From assembly GCA_031459855.1 (NCBI GenBank), contig JAVKHP010000001.1, positions 62,001 through 126,000 on the forward strand: DNA of 64,000 nt, in the 5' to 3' direction. Every line of letters starts with the position of its first letter. Within the stretch, counting starts at the first letter, position 1. This DNA comes from Armatimonadota bacterium. GTDB taxonomy: Bacteria; Sysuimicrobiota; Sysuimicrobiia; Sysuimicrobiales; Humicultoraceae. This document shows positions 60,520 to 64,000 of the stretch, one piece after another. Under the pieces are notes generated by a model. The model did no database searches, was not told the DNA's origin, and saw nothing but the letters and a program-made list of their open reading frames with translations. The translations under genes and the position numbers were made by a program.

Positions 60520-61386
60520 TCACTGGGAAGTGTTTCCCATCTTCTGCCTGGACGCTCCCACCAGCTCGAAGTACGGAGCGAACTCGGCCACCAGCAGCCC
60601 TCGTCCCGCGGGCGGCCCCTGGAAACCCGACCAGTCCTGCAACTTGGCATACACGGCGGTGAGCTGATTGGCCACGGTGCGGACGCTGCGGTGAAGGCGC
60701 CGGGCGATGGCGGCGTTGTCCAGGCCCTGGCAGGCCAGATGCGCCACTTCGCGTTCTGCGGGGGTTAGCCAGCGCTCCACGAACTCTCGCCGTCTGCGCA
60801 TGCGTTCGCCCCTCACGATCTCTTCGTACCTGCGGATGGCCTCTGCGGGATCGTCGATCTCCGCGAGGGCCGCCAGCATGACCGCGGAATCCGTCCAGCG
60901 GAGCACCGGGATGGGAATCAAGCGGGCGGTCTTCCCAGGCGCCAGATGCATCTGGCGCGGAGCCCCCGGCGTCCAACCCTCGCTCAAGAGGTGCCACGCA
61001 CGGTCGTCGGGGCCGAACAGGAGCTGTGCCACGACCATCGCCGCAACGCTCATCACCTTGCGGCCACCGGCCAAGCACAGGTGCACGGCCCCGTGGGAAC
61101 GTTTGAGATCACGGACGGCCAGGTACAACACCGAGAGAAGCCGGCGAACGTCGGCCTCGGTGCGAAAATCGTCCAGGCCCCCAGCCTGGCCGCGCACTGG
61201 GATCGGCCGCAGCCGGATGGCCACATAGCGACCCGCCCTGAACTCCCGACGAATGCTGCGAACACCCTGCAGGACAGCCGCCGAGGTGGTGTGGACCACG
61301 GCCACTTCGCGGATGGGTCGGCGCCGTGCGAGGAGCAGGTCGAGGGCGATCGTAACGACCTGCGGTTCGTGGCCCAGAGTCGCCAC
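60520..61386 (-). CDS. CARF-domain (NE0113-type) protein fused to a LuxR-type HTH
   Basis: The 288-aa protein starts MATLGHEPQVVTIALDLLLA and has VAVVHTTSAAVLQGVRSIR, then LCLAGGRKVMSVAAMVVAQL, LFGPDDRAWHLL and SEGW. The opening ATLGxxPxVVT and the AGGRKxMS...LFGxxDRxxH string match the CRISPR-associated NE0113 family (Cas_NE0113/CARF). Residues about 206-250 form a LuxR/GerE HTH: LTPAEREVAHLACQGLDNAA, IARRLHRSVRTVANQL. CARF domains bind cyclic oligoadenylates made by type III CRISPR systems. A fusion with a LuxR-type HTH suggests a second-messenger-controlled regulator. GTG 61386 follows GGCGAGG. Confidence 0.8.
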   Translation of the reverse strand: MATLGHEPQVVTIALDLLLARRRPIREVAVVHTTSAAVLQGVRSIRREFRAGRYVAIRLRPIPVRGQAGGLDDFRTEADVRRLLSVLYLAVRDLKRSHGAVHLCLAGGRKVMSVAAMVVAQLLFGPDDRAWHLLSEGWTPGAPRQMHLAPGKTARLIPIPVLRWTDSAVMLAALAEIDDPAEAIRRYEEIVRGERMRRRREFVERWLTPAEREVAHLACQGLDNAAIARRLHRSVRTVANQLTAVYAKLQDWSGFQGPPAGRGLLVAEFAPYFELVGASRQKMGNTSQ

Positions 61387-61490
61387 CAGCGCCTCGCCGG
61401 TGGTGCCTGCGCGGCGGGCCGGAAGAGAACGTGGCGCGCGGAACGCGACGAGCGTGTCTCACCCCCTGAAGGGCAGGCCGATGCGGACCA

Positions 61491-61577
61491 GCCGTGTCCC
61501 TGGACGCAGAGAAGCCGCGTAGGGGCCCGCAGGATCTGGTCGGTCGCCGCCGTGTCCCTGCACGCAGAGAAACCGCG
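61491..61577. repeat. Paired direct repeat D (29 bp, period 58)
   Basis: Copies at 61491-61519 and 61549-61577 read GCCGTGTCCCTG, (G/C)ACGCAGAGAA, (G/A), CCGCG, differing at two positions. They lie 47 bases beyond the end of trpB2, in the 237-base gap before the CARF-HTH gene. No gene is seen in the gap. Confidence 0.65.
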
Positions 61578-61623
61578 CGCGGCACATCCCGTACTGTGCT
61601 CCCCTATGCCCCGACGCCGCGTC

Positions 61624-62982
61624 TCAGGGCTGAATCGCCGCCAGCTCCCGCATGGCGGCCCGGATCGCGTCCTCCGGATACGCGAAGTCCTCGAGCTCCC
61701 CTGCCAGGTGCTTCTCGTAGGCGGCCAGGTCGAAGTGGCCGTGGCCGGACAGGCCGAACAGGATGACCCGCGGCCGGCCCTCTTGCTTGGCCTCCAGCGC
61801 TTCGTCGATCGCCTTGCGCACGGCGTGGGCCGATTCGGGCGCGGGGATGATGCCTTCGGCCCGGGCGAACTGCACCGCAGCGTCGAAGACCGTCCGCTGC
61901 CCGTAGGCCACCGCCTCGACGTAGCCGTGGTGGTAGAGCAGGCACAGCAGCGGGGCGTCGCCGTGGTAGCGCAGGCCACCCGCGTGGATCGCCGGGGGGA
62001 CGAAGGTGTGGCCCAGCGTGTACATCTTGAGCAGCGGCGTGGTGGCGGCGGTGTCGCCGAAGTCGTAGAGGTAGTCGCCGCGCGTCAGCGTAGGGCACGC
62101 CTGGGGCTCCACCGCCACGAACCGCACGGCCCGCCCGCGGAACTTCTCGGGCATGAACGGGAACGCCAGCCCGGCGAAGTTGCTGCCGCCGCCGACGCAG
62201 CCGATGATCACGTCCGGTGCGTCTCCGGCCAGCTCCATCTGCTTACGGGCCTCGAGGCCCACCACGGTCTGGTGCATCAGCACGTGGTTGAGCACGCTGC
62301 CCAGCGAGTACTTGGTGTCATCGTGGGTGGCGGCGTCCTCGACCGCCTCGCTGATGGCGATGCCCAGGCTGCCGGGAGAGTCCGGATCTTGCGCGCGAAT
62401 CGCCCGGCCGGCCTGCGTCCGGTCGGTGGGGCTGGGCAGCACCTCGGCGCCCCAGGTCTGCATCATGACCTTGCGGTAGGGCTTCTGCTCGTAGGAGACC
62501 CGCACCATGTACACGGTGCAGGCCAGGTCGAACAGCCGGCACGCCAGCGCCAGCGCGCTGCCCCACTGCCCGGCGCCCGTCTCGGTCGTCAGGCGACGGG
62601 TACCTTCCTGCTTGTTGTAGAACGCCTGGGCCACGGCGGTGTTGGGCTTGTGGCTGCCGGCGGGACTGGTGCCCTCGTACTTGTAGTAGATGCGCGCGGG
62701 CGTGTCCAGGGCGCGCTCGAGCCGCCGCGCCCGGTGCAACGGCGTCGGCCGCCACAGCCGGTAGACGTCGCGCACCGGCTCGGGGATCTCCACCTCGCGC
62801 TCGGTGCTGACCTCCTGCATGATGAGCGCCATGGGAAACAGCGGCGCGAGGTCTGCCGGGCCGATCGGCTGCTTGGTCCCGGGGTGGATGACCGGCGGCA
62901 GCGGGACCGGCAGGTCGGCGGCGATGTTGTACCAGGCCTTGGGAATGTCGTGCTCGGACAGCAGGATCTTGGTCGCGTCCAT
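61624..62982 (-). CDS. trpB: Tryptophan synthase beta chain, TrpB2 type
   Basis: The 452-aa PLP enzyme is the TrpB2 form (longer than the 400-aa TrpB1): [19 protein letters not shown] start, [20 protein letters not shown] with PLP Lys112, [16 protein letters not shown], and the phosphate loop [18 protein letters not shown]. TrpB2 condenses indole and serine and often works without TrpA, for example as an indole salvage enzyme. No other trp gene is in the window. ATG 62982 has a GGGGGG-type site. Confidence 0.93.
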   Translation of the reverse strand: MDATKILLSEHDIPKAWYNIAADLPVPLPPVIHPGTKQPIGPADLAPLFPMALIMQEVSTEREVEIPEPVRDVYRLWRPTPLHRARRLERALDTPARIYYKYEGTSPAGSHKPNTAVAQAFYNKQEGTRRLTTETGAGQWGSALALACRLFDLACTVYMVRVSYEQKPYRKVMMQTWGAEVLPSPTDRTQAGRAIRAQDPDSPGSLGIAISEAVEDAATHDDTKYSLGSVLNHVLMHQTVVGLEARKQMELAGDAPDVIIGCVGGGSNFAGLAFPFMPEKFRGRAVRFVAVEPQACPTLTRGDYLYDFGDTAATTPLLKMYTLGHTFVPPAIHAGGLRYHGDAPLLCLLYHHGYVEAVAYGQRTVFDAAVQFARAEGIIPAPESAHAVRKAIDEALEAKQEGRPRVILFGLSGHGHFDLAAYEKHLAGELEDFAYPEDAIRAAMRELAAIQP

Positions 62983-63028
62983 CGCGTCCCCCCTTGACCC
63001 GCACGCCCGCCGTCGCGCAACCGTCGCG

Positions 63029-64000
63029 TCAGGGTCGCGGTGGGTCGTGCGGGGCATCTGCGCTGTGAGGAGTGGGGTTCGGGCCGGAGGCGTCGGCTCC
63101 TGCAGCAGGACCCTCGGGGCCGAGGCGCACGAGGGCGACGTCCGCCGCTGCTGGTGCGCCGGGAGCCTCCGGTCCGGAGGCCGACGGCGCCTCCTCGGCG
63201 GCGGATGGCGTGGGCGGTGCGGGCGCCTCCTGCGGTTGGGAGCGCGCCGCGTCGAGATCGAGCGGCTGCCCGGGACGCCGGACGCGCACCTGCAGGGCGC
63301 GCAGGCGATTGAGCACCGCCGCCACCTCGTAGGGCCGCGGCAGCGCGTAGTCGCCCGATCCGCGTTCTCCCTCCGAGAGCAGGAGCAGGCCGCCGGCCTC
63401 GAGGTCGGCGAAGACCCGCGCCAGGATCTCGGCGATGGACGCCGCGCCGTCGATGTAGCCCTTCTCCACGGCGTAGAGGATCGCGTCGCCGGCCGCGCGC
63501 GCCTGGCCGGGCTCCACGAGTTGCGGCAGGCCGGCCAAGTCCACGCTCTCGCGCCCTACCACCAGCGCGCCGCGTCCGCGCATCTCGCTGGCGATCCGGC
63601 GCCCCCGCAGGCCGTTGAAGCCGCGCGGCAGCGGGCATCGGGGTGCGGGGACGGCGACCGTCGCCCGCCGTGCTGCCCGCGGTGCGCCCAGAGCCACCGC
63701 CTGCTGTGCCGCCGCGGTGGCCGCCCGCGGCTGAAAGGCGTCCATCACCAGCACGGTGTCGGCGACGGCGAGGAAGTCGCCGAGCCCCGCGGTGGCGACA
63801 ATCGAGGAGATCTCCAGGTCCTCCCACAGGGGACGCACCACGTCCACCAGGCGGGTCAGAGGATCGTCCGCCGGCGGGACGAGCGCTTCCATGCGCGCGT
63901 CGCGGGTCAGCAGCGCGGCCGGCAGGTCGTCCTCGTCGAACACGAACAGGCTGGTCCCCACCTCGAGGGCCTCGGCAAGGGACGCCACGACCGACAGCGC
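63029..64000 (-). CDS. ABC-class ATPase (PF09818-like), 5' truncated
   Basis: Only the C-terminal 323 residues are inside the window; the frame runs through position 64000. The segment [28 protein letters not shown], then [20 protein letters not shown] and [17 protein letters not shown] matches the predicted ABC-class ATPases (ABC_ATPase). Positions at its centre are the Walker B-like acidic VFDEDD. It ends in a Pro/Ala-rich tail. The family's role is not established. It lies upstream of trpB2 by 46 bases. Confidence 0.8.
   Translation of the reverse strand, partial: ALSVVASLAEALEVGTSLFVFDEDDLPAALLTRDARMEALVPPADDPLTRLVDVVRPLWEDLEISSIVATAGLGDFLAVADTVLVMDAFQPRAATAAAQQAVALGAPRAARRATVAVPAPRCPLPRGFNGLRGRRIASEMRGRGALVVGRESVDLAGLPQLVEPGQARAAGDAILYAVEKGYIDGAASIAEILARVFADLEAGGLLLLSEGERGSGDYALPRPYEVAAVLNRLRALQVRVRRPGQPLDLDAARSQPQEAPAPPTPSAAEEAPSASGPEAPGAPAAADVALVRLGPEGPAAGADASGPNPTPHSADAPHDPPRP

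Overview
The window is high-GC DNA (about 70% by eye). It encodes a complete lipid A and Lpt/Bam envelope system together with two SpoIVB-type (S55) peptidases, a DUF3084 protein and a DtxR/IdeR-type iron regulator. That mix suggests a diderm, LPS-bearing lineage of the Terrabacteria side of the tree (Sysuimicrobiota/CSP1-3 or Armatimonadota-like) rather than a proteobacterium. The assignment is inference from gene content only.

Region 1 (1-24555, minus strand) is a very long envelope gene train. In transcription order it runs tamB, a sigma-70 family factor, a one-TM protein, bamA, an exported protein, three OmpH/Skp-like genes (two of them lipoproteins), lpxD, a 598-aa unknown lipoprotein, lpxC, lpxA, lpxI, lpxB, lptC, lptA, lptB, a single lptF/G, an ArnT-like glycosyltransferase and a DUF3084 gene. 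Many stops and starts overlap (ATGA, TAATG), so translational coupling is likely. Beyond it a cobalamin riboswitch precedes a truncated exported gene at the window edge.

Region 2 (24666-34285, minus) has two S55 peptidases, a membrane-anchored lipoyl-like domain, and a sugar-nucleotide group (glmU, prs, wecA, wecB), then a SnoaL-like gene. Region 3 (34352-41000) has tRNA-Gln(TTG), an HTH/homing-endonuclease-like gene ending inside it, an ornithine cyclodeaminase-family gene, DUF2207, RidA and an ECF sigma/zinc anti-sigma pair.

Region 4 (40277-43305, minus) is a compact, fully overlapping cysteine operon: CysO-type sulfur carrier, ParB/SbnI-type putative serine kinase, CysM, JAMM peptidase (Mec) and an Rrf2 regulator. 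It looks like an O-phosphoserine/CysO route to cysteine. LipB follows, then an Fe(III) ABC importer (43317-48110) whose promoter carries a DtxR-type box, divergent from a fur-dtxR pair.

Region 5 (51447-61386) is the most unusual part: a class 2-like DISARM anti-phage locus (drmMII, drmA, drmB, drmC). It carries two extra genes, a MIG-type DNA glycosylase between the methyltransferase and the helicase, and a shortened exonuclease VII large-subunit-like gene at the end. The operon is bracketed by two near-identical repeats of about 43 bp that resemble a CRISPR repeat. Next to it lies a gene fusing an NE0113-type CARF domain to a LuxR-type HTH. The GC content is visibly lower here than in the envelope train, which suggests acquisition. 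trpB2 and a truncated ABC-class ATPase close the window.

Five intergenic spaces contain paired direct repeats of 27-37 bp with a 58-80 bp period, which are not explained by any known feature.
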